Positions 6,265 through 14,591 of a stretch of DNA of 33,472 bases are shown piece by piece. This stretch comes from Deltaproteobacteria bacterium (GTDB lineage: Bacteria > Desulfobacterota > Desulfarculia > Desulfarculales > Desulfarculaceae), in assembly GCA_020444165.1 (NCBI GenBank), contig JAHLLK010000067.1:1-33472 (forward strand), given 5' to 3'. Each line of letters starts with the position of its first letter. Positions within the stretch are counted from its first letter, which is position 1. Both the position numbers and the translations under genes were made by a program. Under the pieces are notes generated by a model. That model saw only the letters and a program-made list of their open reading frames with translations. It did not search any database and had not been told where the DNA came from.

Positions 6265-8190
6265 ATGCTCGATAACCGCCGTCAAAGACTTTTGGATCTG
6301 GCCGAGAGCCCCAACCCCGCCCTCAGACGGGAAGCCGTGCAGAACCTGGGGAGCCTGGGCGACGCGGAGTTGGTGCCGGTGTTGATCGACTTCCTCTCGG
6401 ACGGCGATCCCGATGTGGAGGAGGCCGCGGTGCAGGCCTTGATCCGCATCCGGGGACGGGAGGTGGCCGCCCGGCTCACCCCCATGCTGGGGGTGGAGCA
6501 GGTGGGGCTCCGCAACCGGGCCATGACCATTCTCCGGGCCATGGGCTCCGACGCCCCGGACCTCATGCTGGACCTCCTGTCCGAATCCCAGCGCGATCTC
6601 CGCATCTTCGCCGCCGACATCCTGGGCACCGTGGATGGCCCCGGCGTGAGCAAAGCCCTGATCCGCGCCCTGGGCGACCCCGAGGTCAACGTCCGCATCG
6701 CCGCGGCCACCAGCCTGGGCTGCCGCCGGGAGAGCGGGGCCATCAACGCGCTGTTGGAGCTTTTGGACGATGAGCTGTGGGTGCAGTTCGCCGCCCTGGA
6801 GGCCCTGGCCGCCATCGGCGATCCCGCGGTAGTGGAGCCCCTCATCGCCAAGATGAACGATGCCGACGAGTTGGTGCGCACCCATATCGCCGAAATCATG
6901 GGGAACTTTGCCGATCCCCGCGCCTTGCCCCCCTTGTTGGCCGCGGTCAATGGCAACGAGGGCCTCCTGGTGGGGCTGTTGTGCTGCCCGCTGTTGAAAT
7001 CGGCCGACCAGGGGTTCATCGAGCGGCTGCACCCCTCCCTGCGGGACCGCCTTTTGGAGGCCCTGTACCAGGCCCTGGAGGATTCCTCGGTCAAGGTGCA
7101 GTGCGACGCCCTGGAAGGCCTGGCCAAGCTCTCCCATCCCACTGCGGTGTACCCGCTGTTGGCCCTGGCCGAGGCCACCCAGGAGCCCCTGGTGCTGGAG
7201 CTGATCGGCAAGGCCTTGGCCAAGACCGGGACCCTGCCGCCCCTTTACGGCGCCACCCGCTCGCCTTCGGCCCAGGTGGCCCGCCTGGCCGTGGAGGTCT
7301 TGGCCCTGCACGACAATCCCGACGCCCGGGGAGCCCTGGCCGCCGCGGTGGGCCACCCGTCGGAAGAGGTGCGCACCGCGGCCGTGGCCGCCCTGGCCGA
7401 GCTGGACGGTCCGGGCTTGCAACAGGCCGGCCTGGTGGACATCCTGCGCAGCTCCCTGGAAGATCTCTCACCCCTGGTGCAGGCCGCCGCGGCCCGGGCG
7501 CTGCGGGGGGTGCTCGATCCCCGGGTGCTGGACGGCCTCACCACCCTGTTGGCCAGCCCCCACGAACAGGTCCGGCAGGACGCGCTGGAGGCCATGCTGG
7601 CCGGCGGCGACCCTCGGCTGCCCGCCATCTTCCTGGAATCCCTGGAGAGCCCTGATCCCCAGGAAAAGATCATGGCCGCCCGGGGGCTGGCCGCCCTCCG
7701 GCGCCCCGAGGCCGGCGACCGCCTGGCCGCCCTGTTGGTGGATTCTTCCCCCGGGGTGCGCCGGGAGGCGGTGCGCTCGCTGTTGGCCATCCAGGGGGTG
7801 GCCGCCCTGCCCTGCCTCCGGGGAGTCCTGGGTGACCCGGACGTGGCGGTGCGCCAGGCCATGATCCAGACGCTGGCGGCCATGAAGCAGGCCCCGGCCC
7901 AAAATTTCCTCATCGAGGCCTTGCACGACCCGGATCAGGAGCTCAGCCTGGAGGTGATCCGCTTGGTGGGCGAAGCCAGGGCGGTCAAGGCGGTGCCGGC
8001 GTTGGTGCAGCTATTGCAGGAGCCGGTGAATCCGGTGCGCATCCAAGCGGCCCAGGCCCTGGGACTCATCGGGGACGGCGCCGCCGCGGAAGCTTTGTTC
8101 AATCTCCTGGCCGACCCCGATCCCCGGGTGCGGGAAGCGGCGGGGCAGGCCATGGACCGCATCGAGCGGGGGTGGGACCCACTGGCTTAG
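6265..8190 (+). CDS. HEAT-repeat scaffold protein (641 aa)
   Basis: The whole length is an alpha-solenoid of roughly twenty repeats of about 31 residues (PBS-lyase HEAT-like). Repeats follow the pattern L-x2-LG-x-A-x4-L-x2-LL-x-D-x3-VR-x2-A-x2-AL, visible for example at the N-terminus (about 20-60) and very regularly in the last 200 residues. No catalytic domain, signal peptide or membrane segment is visible. HEAT solenoids usually serve as protein-protein scaffolds. It sits 72 bases after the kinase-like gene and before the CheY-like gene, so it may organise the signalling components encoded around it. The start ATG at 6265 lacks a strong ribosome site (only CCCGGAC is near). Confidence 0.85.
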   Translation: MLDNRRQRLLDLAESPNPALRREAVQNLGSLGDAELVPVLIDFLSDGDPDVEEAAVQALIRIRGREVAARLTPMLGVEQVGLRNRAMTILRAMGSDAPDLMLDLLSESQRDLRIFAADILGTVDGPGVSKALIRALGDPEVNVRIAAATSLGCRRESGAINALLELLDDELWVQFAALEALAAIGDPAVVEPLIAKMNDADELVRTHIAEIMGNFADPRALPPLLAAVNGNEGLLVGLLCCPLLKSADQGFIERLHPSLRDRLLEALYQALEDSSVKVQCDALEGLAKLSHPTAVYPLLALAEATQEPLVLELIGKALAKTGTLPPLYGATRSPSAQVARLAVEVLALHDNPDARGALAAAVGHPSEEVRTAAVAALAELDGPGLQQAGLVDILRSSLEDLSPLVQAAAARALRGVLDPRVLDGLTTLLASPHEQVRQDALEAMLAGGDPRLPAIFLESLESPDPQEKIMAARGLAALRRPEAGDRLAALLVDSSPGVRREAVRSLLAIQGVAALPCLRGVLGDPDVAVRQAMIQTLAAMKQAPAQNFLIEALHDPDQELSLEVIRLVGEARAVKAVPALVQLLQEPVNPVRIQAAQALGLIGDGAAAEALFNLLADPDPRVREAAGQAMDRIERGWDPLA

Positions 8191-8257
8191 GCCCTAACTC
8201 CCAGCCACACCCGGGTTTTTCCGGCCGCGGCTCCGGGGCGGGAAGCTGGGCCCGTCT

Positions 8258-8291
8258 CACGGCCACCGGCCCCCGGGGGTCCGGGGCCGTG
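8258..8291 (+). terminator. GC-rich hairpin after the HEAT gene
   Basis: CACGGCC (8258-8264) pairs with GGCCGTG (8285-8291), with an inner CCGG/CCGG helix. It lies 68 bases after the stop codon. There is no T-run, so termination is only possible, not shown. Confidence 0.35.
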
Positions 8292-8443
8292 GCGCCACTC
8301 GGCCCCACCGCAGGAATACCGTTGACATTTGCCGAAATTTAGCCGAAAAAAGCGCATGGTTCCGGTGTGGTTCTCACCACAACTCCGGGCGGAGGGGTCG
8401 GGAAGTCGGGTGCCGGCCAGCCCGGGGTCGTCAGGGTCGTATC

Positions 8444-8472
8444 TTGACATTTGGCAGGCGGATGTTTTAAAT
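8444..8472 (+). promoter_or_regulatory. sigma-70-type promoter for the CheY-like gene
   Basis: TTGACA at 8444-8449, a 17-base spacer, then TTAAAT at 8467-8472, about 85 bases upstream of the ATG at 8557. A second TTGACATTTG occurs at 8322-8331 without a good -10. The 8191-8556 gap otherwise holds no recognisable gene, so the CheY/REC-TPR genes probably start a new transcript here. Confidence 0.6.
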
Positions 8473-8556
8473 CTTTTCGTGCTTCTGGCTGCCAGCGGCA
8501 CGACCGTCAGATGTACTCCACGGCAGGACCCCGGCGGTGGGACCAAAAGCTGAGAC

Positions 8557-8922
8557 ATGGCAATACGCATCCTGATAGTCGACGATTCGCCCACCGTAGT
8601 CAACCTGTTGAGCATGATGCTCAAACGCCAGGGGTTTGAAGTGGCCACCGCTGGGGACGGTCGGGATGCCCTGGCTTTTTTAAGTAAGCAACCCGCGGAC
8701 TTGATCATAACCGACGTCAACATGCCCAACATGGACGGCCTGACGTTGATCTCCCACATCCGACAGCAAGAATCCCTGAAAGACCTGCCAATTATTGTTT
8801 TGTCGACAGAAGGCGCCAAGCACGATCAAAGTGAAGGAGCCCGGCGAGGGGCGGACGTGTATCTGGTCAAGCCGGTCTCGCCCGAGCAGCTCGTGGGACA
8901 GGTCCGCCAGCTGCTGAAGTGA
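8557..8922 (+). CDS. CheY-like single-domain response regulator
   Basis: A 121-residue stand-alone receiver. The acidic pocket D9/D10, phospho-acceptor D53, the S83/T84 switch position and K105 are all present, so it should be phosphorylated and signal by conformational change. It has no output domain, so it must act through a partner protein such as a flagellar motor, kinase or scaffold. Its own promoter-like sequence lies at 8444-8472. It is followed 81 bases later by the REC-TPR gene. Single-domain receivers in such clusters often act as diffusible phosphate carriers or chemotaxis-type effectors; which applies here cannot be told from sequence. Confidence 0.92.
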   Translation: MAIRILIVDDSPTVVNLLSMMLKRQGFEVATAGDGRDALAFLSKQPADLIITDVNMPNMDGLTLISHIRQQESLKDLPIIVLSTEGAKHDQSEGARRGADVYLVKPVSPEQLVGQVRQLLK

Positions 8923-9003
8923 CCTTGGGGTGGCCTGGTTGGCCGAAACAAGCCCAGGACGCCCGGAAAACCGGAGCGCCTCCCTGCCATAACCACAAAG
9001 GAC

Positions 9004-10191
9004 GTGATCAACAACGTGCCGGAACCTTTGGGGAAAAATCTACGTTTTTTGGTGGTGGACGATCAATTCAACGTCCGGCGCATGATCCACAATTTCCTGC
9101 GCAACTTCGGATACAACGATGTGATCTACGCCGCGGATGGTCTGGCCGCCTGGGAGAAGCTGGCCCAGGAGCAGGTGGGCTTCGTCATCAGCGATTGGAA
9201 CATGCCCCGCATGAACGGGCTGTTGCTCCTCAGGAAGGTGCGCGATCACGCCCAGTACCGCGACATTCCCTTCCTCATGGTGACCGCGGAGACCAACGAG
9301 GACATCGTGGCCGAGGCGGTGGAATCCGGGGTGGATGACTACGTAACCAAGCCCTTCCGGGCCAAGACCGTGATCGACAAGGTGGAAATGGTCCTGGCCC
9401 GCCGCCTGGACCCCAAGCCCCTGGACCGCGTCCTCTACCGGGCCAAGGACCTGTTGGCCGAGGGACGCCCCACCGAGGCCATGGCCACCCTGAAGCTGGC
9501 CGTGGAAGCCGCGCCCACCAGCCCCCGGGTGCTGGTGGCCGTGGGCGACGCCCTGGAAGCCCTGAGCAAGAACGACGCGGCCCTGGCCAAGTTCGAGGAA
9601 GCCGCGGCCCTCGGCGCCAAATACGTCACCGCCCACGACCGGGCCGCCTCGCTCTACGAAAAGTTGGGCCAGAAGGACCGGGCCTCGGACCATTTGGCCC
9701 TGGCCTCACGCATCAGCCCCCGGAACCCCCACCGCCAGGTTACCCTGGGGCAAATGCTCATGGAGCAGGGACGCACCGAGGAAGGAGCCATGGCGCTCCG
9801 GGCGGCCCGGGACGTGGCCACCGAGGACGCGGAACTCACCGCCAAGGTGGGCGAGCTGTTCCTGGAGGCTGGCCTCAACAAGGAAGCCGCGGCCTGCCTG
9901 CGCCGCGCGGTGGCCATGGACCCCCGCATGGTGCACATCTACAACCAACTGGGCATGGCCTATCGCCGTGAGCGGCGCTATGAACAAGCCGCGGCGGAGT
10001 ATCGCCGGGCCATCAACGCCTCGCCCGAGGATGAGAACCTGCACTTCAACCTGGCGGTGACCCTGGCCGAGTGGAACAAACCGGCCGAGGCCATCAAGAC
10101 CCTGGAACAGGCACTCAATCTCCGGGATGACTTCCCCGAAGCTCAGGCGCTGATGCAGCACCTGCGGGATATCATGAAGCAGCTCTCATAG
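9004..10191 (+). CDS. response regulator with C-terminal TPR array
   Basis: A 395-residue protein. Residues 13-130 are a CheY-type receiver with D19/D20, phospho-acceptor D64 in ISDWNMPRMNG, T94 and K116. Residues about 140-390 are a chain of tetratricopeptide repeats, about seven by eye, clearest at YNQLGMAYRRERRYEQAAAEYRRA-like segments near 315-350. TPR arrays bind peptides or partner proteins, so phosphorylation probably controls assembly with a partner rather than DNA binding. The start is uncertain: GTG at 9004 has AAAGGA only 1 base upstream, while GTG at 9016 places it 13 bases away. It lies between the CheY-like receiver and a membrane histidine kinase, its likely phosphodonor. Confidence 0.92.
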   Translation: MINNVPEPLGKNLRFLVVDDQFNVRRMIHNFLRNFGYNDVIYAADGLAAWEKLAQEQVGFVISDWNMPRMNGLLLLRKVRDHAQYRDIPFLMVTAETNEDIVAEAVESGVDDYVTKPFRAKTVIDKVEMVLARRLDPKPLDRVLYRAKDLLAEGRPTEAMATLKLAVEAAPTSPRVLVAVGDALEALSKNDAALAKFEEAAALGAKYVTAHDRAASLYEKLGQKDRASDHLALASRISPRNPHRQVTLGQMLMEQGRTEEGAMALRAARDVATEDAELTAKVGELFLEAGLNKEAAACLRRAVAMDPRMVHIYNQLGMAYRRERRYEQAAAEYRRAINASPEDENLHFNLAVTLAEWNKPAEAIKTLEQALNLRDDFPEAQALMQHLRDIMKQLS

Positions 10192-10298
10192 GCGGGCCCC
10201 GCCCCGCCCCGCAAGGCGGGCCGCTGGACGGCTCCCCCCCGCCCGCCATGGCGCCCAGGACCGGAAAGGCTTCCCGGAACCATCTTTGAGGAATAGCC

Positions 10299-11675
10299 AT
10301 GCCGCCCTGCTCCGCACGTAATGCCGCAATCCCCCCCCTTCGCCCCCTGGCCCGGGTTTGGCTGGGCCTCACCGCCGCCCTGGGCAGCTCCCTGGCCGCC
10401 TCCCTGGCTGGCGCCGCTCCGGCCGGCCCCTGGACCCAGGCCGCCCTGGCCGCCCCCGGCGGCCTGGACCCCCTGTGGCTCGTGCTGGGCCTGGCCGGCG
10501 CCGCGGCCTGGCTCTGGGACACGGGGCTCGAACATCCCCGTCAGGCCCACCTGTGGCGGCTAATCGTCACCAGCCACAACAAGCTGAAAGTCATGCTCGA
10601 AGCCATGAACGACCCCGTGTTCTCCCTCACCCAGGATGGGCGGGTGGAGTCCCTGAACCTGCCCGCGGCCCGCCTGGCCGGGCGCGACCCCTCGGATCTC
10701 GTGGGCCTGGGCCTGGCCGATTTCCTGGCCGCCTGCGGGGCCACGGCCGAGACCAGCCAAGAACTCCGCGCCTTGGTGCAGCGCTTTTTCCAGGAGCCGC
10801 CGGAGGAACCCTCCTCCCCGGCCCCGGCCATCCGCTGCCAGTTGGCCGGGGAGTCCTGGGAGATCAGCCTCTATCCCGTGGCCGACGAGCAGGAAGAGCT
10901 GGTGCTGACCATGGCCCACGCCCGGCCCAGCGCCCCGGCCGCGCCGCCGGCTCCAGATCCGGCGGCCCCGGACCTGGCCGCGGCCGAGGCCGCCCGAGAG
11001 TTGGAGCGGCAGCTCACCAGCATGGTCATCCACGACCTCAAGGGACCCGTGGGCGAGATCCTGGGCAACCTGGACCTCCTGGGCTTCGAGCCCCTGTCCG
11101 AGACCCAGGAGGAAGCCCGCCAGTTGGCCATGGCCGGGGCCGAAGACCTTTTCCGCATGATCCAGAACCTCCTGGACCTGAACCGCCAGGAAGAGGGACG
11201 GCTGCGGTTTCGGCCCGAACCCCTGTCCTTCGGGGTCCTGGCCGACGAGGTGCTGGGCAAGTTCTCGGCCATGCTGCGCCTGAAGGGCCTGGAAGCCACC
11301 GTGGAAGACGCCACCTCGGGCGAACTCCGGGCCGACCCGGAGCTGTTGTTCCGAGTGCTGCAAAACCTGGTGCTCAACGCCATCAACCACACCGAAGAAG
11401 AGGACGGGCGCCTGGTGCTGGCCGGCCGGGAAGATCCCCAAGGCGGCGGCGTTCTGCTCTCCCTCACGGACAACGGCCCGGGCATTCCCCCCGAAGAGCT
11501 GGAACGCATCTTCGACAAGTTCTCGGCCACCGCCAAGGGCCAGGCCGCCCGCCACAGCACCGGTCTGGGGCTCACCTTCTGCAAAATGGTGGCCGAAGCC
11601 CACGGCGGCCGCATCTGGGCCGAAAACACCCCCGAAGGCGGCGCAGCCTTTTTCATCTGGCTGCCGCGGGGGTAG
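10299..11675 (+). CDS. membrane-bound sensor histidine kinase
   Basis: A 458-residue kinase. Two hydrophobic segments (about 17-42 and 58-74) anchor it with almost no extracytoplasmic loop. A PAS-like domain (about 95-205) is followed by an Ala/Pro linker and a HisKA domain with H245 in MVIHDLKGP. The ATPase domain has N-box N355/N359, G1 DNGPG starting at D390, F-box IFDKF and G2 STGLGL (419-424). All catalytic elements are intact. The start ATG at 10299 follows TGAGGAAT. It closes the plus-strand signalling block and is the most complete kinase in it, so it is the natural phosphodonor for the REC-TPR, CheY-like and perhaps HD-GYP receivers. The pairing is inferred from position only. Confidence 0.9.
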   Translation: MPPCSARNAAIPPLRPLARVWLGLTAALGSSLAASLAGAAPAGPWTQAALAAPGGLDPLWLVLGLAGAAAWLWDTGLEHPRQAHLWRLIVTSHNKLKVMLEAMNDPVFSLTQDGRVESLNLPAARLAGRDPSDLVGLGLADFLAACGATAETSQELRALVQRFFQEPPEEPSSPAPAIRCQLAGESWEISLYPVADEQEELVLTMAHARPSAPAAPPAPDPAAPDLAAAEAARELERQLTSMVIHDLKGPVGEILGNLDLLGFEPLSETQEEARQLAMAGAEDLFRMIQNLLDLNRQEEGRLRFRPEPLSFGVLADEVLGKFSAMLRLKGLEATVEDATSGELRADPELLFRVLQNLVLNAINHTEEEDGRLVLAGREDPQGGGVLLSLTDNGPGIPPEELERIFDKFSATAKGQAARHSTGLGLTFCKMVAEAHGGRIWAENTPEGGAAFFIWLPRG

Positions 11676-11700
11676 GAGTTTGTGGGAGGAAGAGGAAGAT

Positions 11701-11748
11701 GTGGGGGGAAGGGGTACTTTTTTGAAAAAAAGTACCCCTTCCCCCCAC
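11701..11748. terminator. long near-perfect palindrome between convergent genes
   Basis: Bases 11701-11723 are the exact reverse complement of 11726-11748, with a two-base centre: a 23-bp match with arms built of G6-A2-G4 then TAC then T6. It lies between the kinase stop (11675) and the stop of the convergent FeoB-associated gene (11788). The position argues for a bidirectional terminator, although the T-run lies at the loop end of the stem rather than after it. It may be a multi-copy element in this genome. Confidence 0.6.
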
Positions 11749-11787
11749 ACCCCCCTTCCCCCAAAAAACTTTATAGTGTTGTTTTAG

Positions 11788-12018
11788 TTAGTAATCTGAC
11801 GGGTCGGGGGGGGCCGGAGGGTTGGGCGGGGCAGTGGCGGAGCCGGTGGCCAGCTCGTCCAGGCCTTGGGGGCGGGGACCGGCGCAGGTTCCCGGTTCAC
11901 ACCCGCAGCCACAGCCTCCGGCGCCCCGGTTGCGGGCGGCCAGGGTGCGCCAGATCCGCCGGCCCGCGTAGAACAGGCAAGCCGCCACCACGATCCCCAC
12001 CACCAGGTTCTGCCACAT
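11788..12018 (-). CDS. FeoB-associated Cys-rich membrane protein
   Basis: A 76-residue protein with one N-terminal membrane helix (about 4-20, VVGIVVAACLFYAG) followed by a basic stretch and a cysteine cluster GCGCGCEPGTC (about 35-46), then a Pro/Ala/Ser-rich tail. This is the pattern of the small Cys-rich proteins found directly after feoB in many anaerobes, thought to help the ferrous iron transporter. The start ATG at 12018 has AAGGAG 7 bases upstream. It lies 35 bases after the feoB stop on the same strand and should be the last gene of a feoA-feoB unit. The long upstream frame overlapping feoB is not used. Confidence 0.85.
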   Translation of the reverse strand: MWQNLVVGIVVAACLFYAGRRIWRTLAARNRGAGGCGCGCEPGTCAGPRPQGLDELATGSATAPPNPPAPPDPSDY

Positions 12019-12053
12019 GGTCCGCTCCTTCCTGGGGCCCGGCCGAGCCGCGC

Positions 12054-14201
12054 TCAGCCGCCCAGGCCCAGGGCCCGCCCGCCCTGGAAGACCAGGAGCG
12101 CCAGGCCGTAGGCCAAAAGGGTGTTGAAGCCCAGGGACACCAGCGGCCAGGTCCAGGTGCGGGACTCCCGGCGCAGGATCACCAGCGTGGCCAGGCACGG
12201 CGCGTAGACCATCACGAAGATCATCAGGGCAAAGGCCTTCAGGGGGCTCCAGCCGGGCTCCCGGGCCAGGCGCCCGGACAGGGACTGGCCCTCTTCCCCG
12301 CCCGCGTCAGAGAGGCTGTAGGCCACTCCCAGGGTGGAGACGATGATCTCCTTGGCCGCGAAGCCCCCCACCAGGGCCACGTTGGTGCGCCAGTCAAAAC
12401 CCAGGGGCCCGGTGACCACGGTCAGGAACTGCCCCGCCTGGCCGGCCACGGTGTGGGCCAGGCGGGCCTGGGCCAGCTCGCCCTCGACGGCCAGGCGGGC
12501 GGCGGCGTCCGGCGCCTGGGCCAGGCGGGCGGTGAACTGGGCTTCCTGGTCCGCCGGCAGATAGGGAAAGGTCATGGCCGCCCACATCACCACGCTCACG
12601 GCCAGGATCAGGGTGCCGGCCTTCTTCACGTAGTGCCAGGCCCGCTCCCAGCTGTGGATCAGAAGCCCCTTCAGGGTGGGGGTGCGGTAGGGGGGCAGCT
12701 CCATGACAAAGGGCGCCTGCTCGCCCTTCAGCACGGTCAGGCGCAAGAGCTTGGCCGCCAGGGCGCCGAGCACCCAGGAGATCACGGTGAGCAGAAACAG
12801 CATCTCGGCCTGGCGGCGCACGAAAAAGGCCCCGATTAGAATGCCGTACACCGGCAGCTTGGCCCCGCAGTTCATGAAGGGCACGGCCATCATGGTGGCC
12901 AGGCGGGCCTTGGGGTCCTTCAGGGTGCGGGTGGCCATGATGCCCGGCACCGCGCAGCCGCCGCTGATGCCGCCGCCCACCACCAGGGCGATGACGCTGT
13001 TGCCGTGCAGGCCGCAGGCCCTGAGCAGGCGGTCCATGAGGTAGGCCACCCGGGCCATGTAGCCCGAGTCCTCCATGATGGCGATGGCGAAGAACATGAA
13101 CAGGATCAGGGGCACGAAGCCCAGCACCCCGCCCACCCCGTCGATGATCCCGCTGGTGATCAAGGAGTTCAAAATGCCGGGCGGCAACACCTGGGCCAGG
13201 GTCTCGGAGCCCCAGCCGAACAGGGCCTCCAGCCAGGCCACCGGGCCCTCGCTGGCCCAGAACACGAACTGGTACACCGCGTACAACACGCCCAAAAGGA
13301 ACAACGGCCCGAACAAGCGGTTGGTGAGCACCCGGTCCACCTTGTCGGTGAAGTCCATGCGCACCTCGCGCTCGTGGCTCACCACCTGGCGGGTGATGCC
13401 GGTGATGAAGCCGTAGCGGTAGTCCGCGATGATGCTCTCCGGTTCGTCAGCCAGGGTCTTGGCGATGTGGTTGCTGACCCGGTCGCATACCGGCAGGAGG
13501 CGCTCGGCCAGGGACGGGGCCTCCCGCACCGTGTCCAGCACCTCGGCGTCGCCCTCCAGGCATTTGAGGGCCAGCCAGCGGGCCGCCAGCAGGCCGTGCC
13601 GCTCCTGGTCGCCCTGCAGGATGGCTTCCAGCTCGGCGAGGCCCTCGTCCACGTCCGAGCCATAGGAGATCACCAGGTTCTTCCAGGCCGGGCGGGCGGC
13701 CGCGGCGTCCACGGCCCGGGCCAAAAGGTCGGCGATGCCCTTGCCCTGGCGGGCCACGGTGGGCACCACCGGCACCCCCAGGGCCTTCTCCAGCTTGGCC
13801 ACGTCGATCTTCATGCCCCGCTGCTCGGCCACGTCCACCATGTTCAAGGCCAGGACCAGGGGCGCCCCCAGCTCCAGGAGCTGCACCGTGAGGTAGAGGT
13901 TCCGCTCCAGGTTGGCGGCGTCCACCACGTCGATGATCACCTGGGGGCGCTGGCCGATGATGTAGTTGCGGGCCACCAGCTCCTCGGGGGAGTAGGCGGT
14001 GAGGGAGTAGGTGCCGGGCAGGTCCACCACCTTGACCTCGCGGCCCCGGTGGATGAGCCCGGCCTCCTTGAAGTCCACGGTGACCCCGGGGTAGTTGCCC
14101 ACGTGCTGGCGGGCGCCGGTGAGGGCGTTGAAAACCGAGGTCTTGCCGGCGTTGGGGTTGCCGGCCAGGGCGATGGTCAGGGGCAGGGCCGGAGGGTTCA
14201 C
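12054..14201 (-). CDS. feoB: ferrous iron transport protein B
   Basis: A 715-residue inner-membrane Fe(II) transporter. The N-terminal G domain has G1 GNPNAGKT (14-21), G2 T41, G3 DLPGT (60-64) and G4 NMVD (120-123), followed by a helical regulatory domain to about 280. The membrane part holds two Gate-type repeats; conserved pieces include GGGISGGCAVPGIMATR and the FAAKEIIVSTLGVAY region near the end. Length and motif order are normal, with no sign of truncation. The start overlaps the feoA stop by 4 bases (ATGA), so translation is coupled. Expression should follow the operator-bearing promoter at 14453-14502. Confidence 0.98.
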   Translation of the reverse strand: MNPPALPLTIALAGNPNAGKTSVFNALTGARQHVGNYPGVTVDFKEAGLIHRGREVKVVDLPGTYSLTAYSPEELVARNYIIGQRPQVIIDVVDAANLERNLYLTVQLLELGAPLVLALNMVDVAEQRGMKIDVAKLEKALGVPVVPTVARQGKGIADLLARAVDAAAARPAWKNLVISYGSDVDEGLAELEAILQGDQERHGLLAARWLALKCLEGDAEVLDTVREAPSLAERLLPVCDRVSNHIAKTLADEPESIIADYRYGFITGITRQVVSHEREVRMDFTDKVDRVLTNRLFGPLFLLGVLYAVYQFVFWASEGPVAWLEALFGWGSETLAQVLPPGILNSLITSGIIDGVGGVLGFVPLILFMFFAIAIMEDSGYMARVAYLMDRLLRACGLHGNSVIALVVGGGISGGCAVPGIMATRTLKDPKARLATMMAVPFMNCGAKLPVYGILIGAFFVRRQAEMLFLLTVISWVLGALAAKLLRLTVLKGEQAPFVMELPPYRTPTLKGLLIHSWERAWHYVKKAGTLILAVSVVMWAAMTFPYLPADQEAQFTARLAQAPDAAARLAVEGELAQARLAHTVAGQAGQFLTVVTGPLGFDWRTNVALVGGFAAKEIIVSTLGVAYSLSDAGGEEGQSLSGRLAREPGWSPLKAFALMIFVMVYAPCLATLVILRRESRTWTWPLVSLGFNTLLAYGLALLVFQGGRALGLGG

Positions 14202-14434
14202 TCGCTCACTTCCACTTCTATGAGGTCCGCTTCATTGTTTCTGAGCGTCAGGTTGTAGCCCCGCAGTTTGACCTCCACGGGGTCCTTCAAGGGGGCGCGG
14301 CCGATGAGCCGGATGGGGGTGCCGGGCACCAGGCCCATGTCCCGGATACGGCGGCCCAGCTCACCGCCGGTGTTGACCTTTTGCACCACGGCGTTCTGCC
14401 CGGGCTGTAAATGACGCAGGGTGATGATGGCCAT
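14198..14434 (-). CDS. feoA: ferrous iron transport protein A
   Basis: A 78-residue SH3-like protein with the typical FeoA pattern: an early PGQNAVVQKV, then GGELGRRIRDMGLVPGTPIRLIGRAPLKDPVEVKLRGYNLTLR, ending in acidic EADLIEVEVSE. It is thought to regulate FeoB by binding on the cytoplasmic side. It begins 18 bases downstream (minus strand) of a 23-bp dyad that covers the likely transcription start, and it overlaps feoB by 4 bases. A second, diverged FeoA-type domain is fused to the Fur-like regulator encoded just upstream. Confidence 0.96.
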   Translation of the reverse strand: MAIITLRHLQPGQNAVVQKVNTGGELGRRIRDMGLVPGTPIRLIGRAPLKDPVEVKLRGYNLTLRNNEADLIEVEVSE

Positions 14435-14452
14435 GGCCGTCCCCTCTTATAT

Positions 14453-14475
14453 TTATTGAGCCTCAGTTGCAATAA
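14453..14475 (-). promoter_or_regulatory. operator dyad at the feoA promoter
   Basis: A 23-base site with outer arms TTATTG and CAATAA, 11 bases apart, and an inner CT-S-AG symmetric centre. It starts exactly where the -10 element (14475-14480) ends and covers the expected transcription start, a repressor position. The same 23-base layout occurs at 15362-15384; in matched orientation 18 of 23 bases are identical. The Fur-FeoA regulator encoded next door is the obvious candidate ligand. Confidence 0.72.
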
Positions 14476-14502
14476 GTATAGCCAGAAGAACTGCCCCGTC
14501 AA
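14475..14502 (-). promoter_or_regulatory. sigma-70-type promoter of feoAB
   Basis: On the minus strand TTGACG (14502-14497) is followed by a 16-base spacer and TATACT (14480-14475), 5 of 6 matches to the -10 consensus. The feoA start codon is about 40 bases downstream. The operator dyad abuts the -10 element. Confidence 0.75.
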
Positions 14503-14591
14503 GGGAGCCGGCCCAGAATTTGTCCCCCCGCCACCCTTTGCGGCCGGCGGCGCCGGCAGGCGGCGCTCCGGAAGCGGCTAGCGCGGAGAGT

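Noticed and set aside
4702..7422. 906-residue open frame on the minus strand
   Set aside because: It covers the PilZ, kinase-like and HEAT genes in antisense; its composition (Gly, Gln, His, Leu rich) is typical of a shadow frame.
8329..8553. 74-residue plus-strand frame before the CheY-like gene
   Set aside because: It overlaps the promoter at 8444-8472, and its sequence has no coding features.
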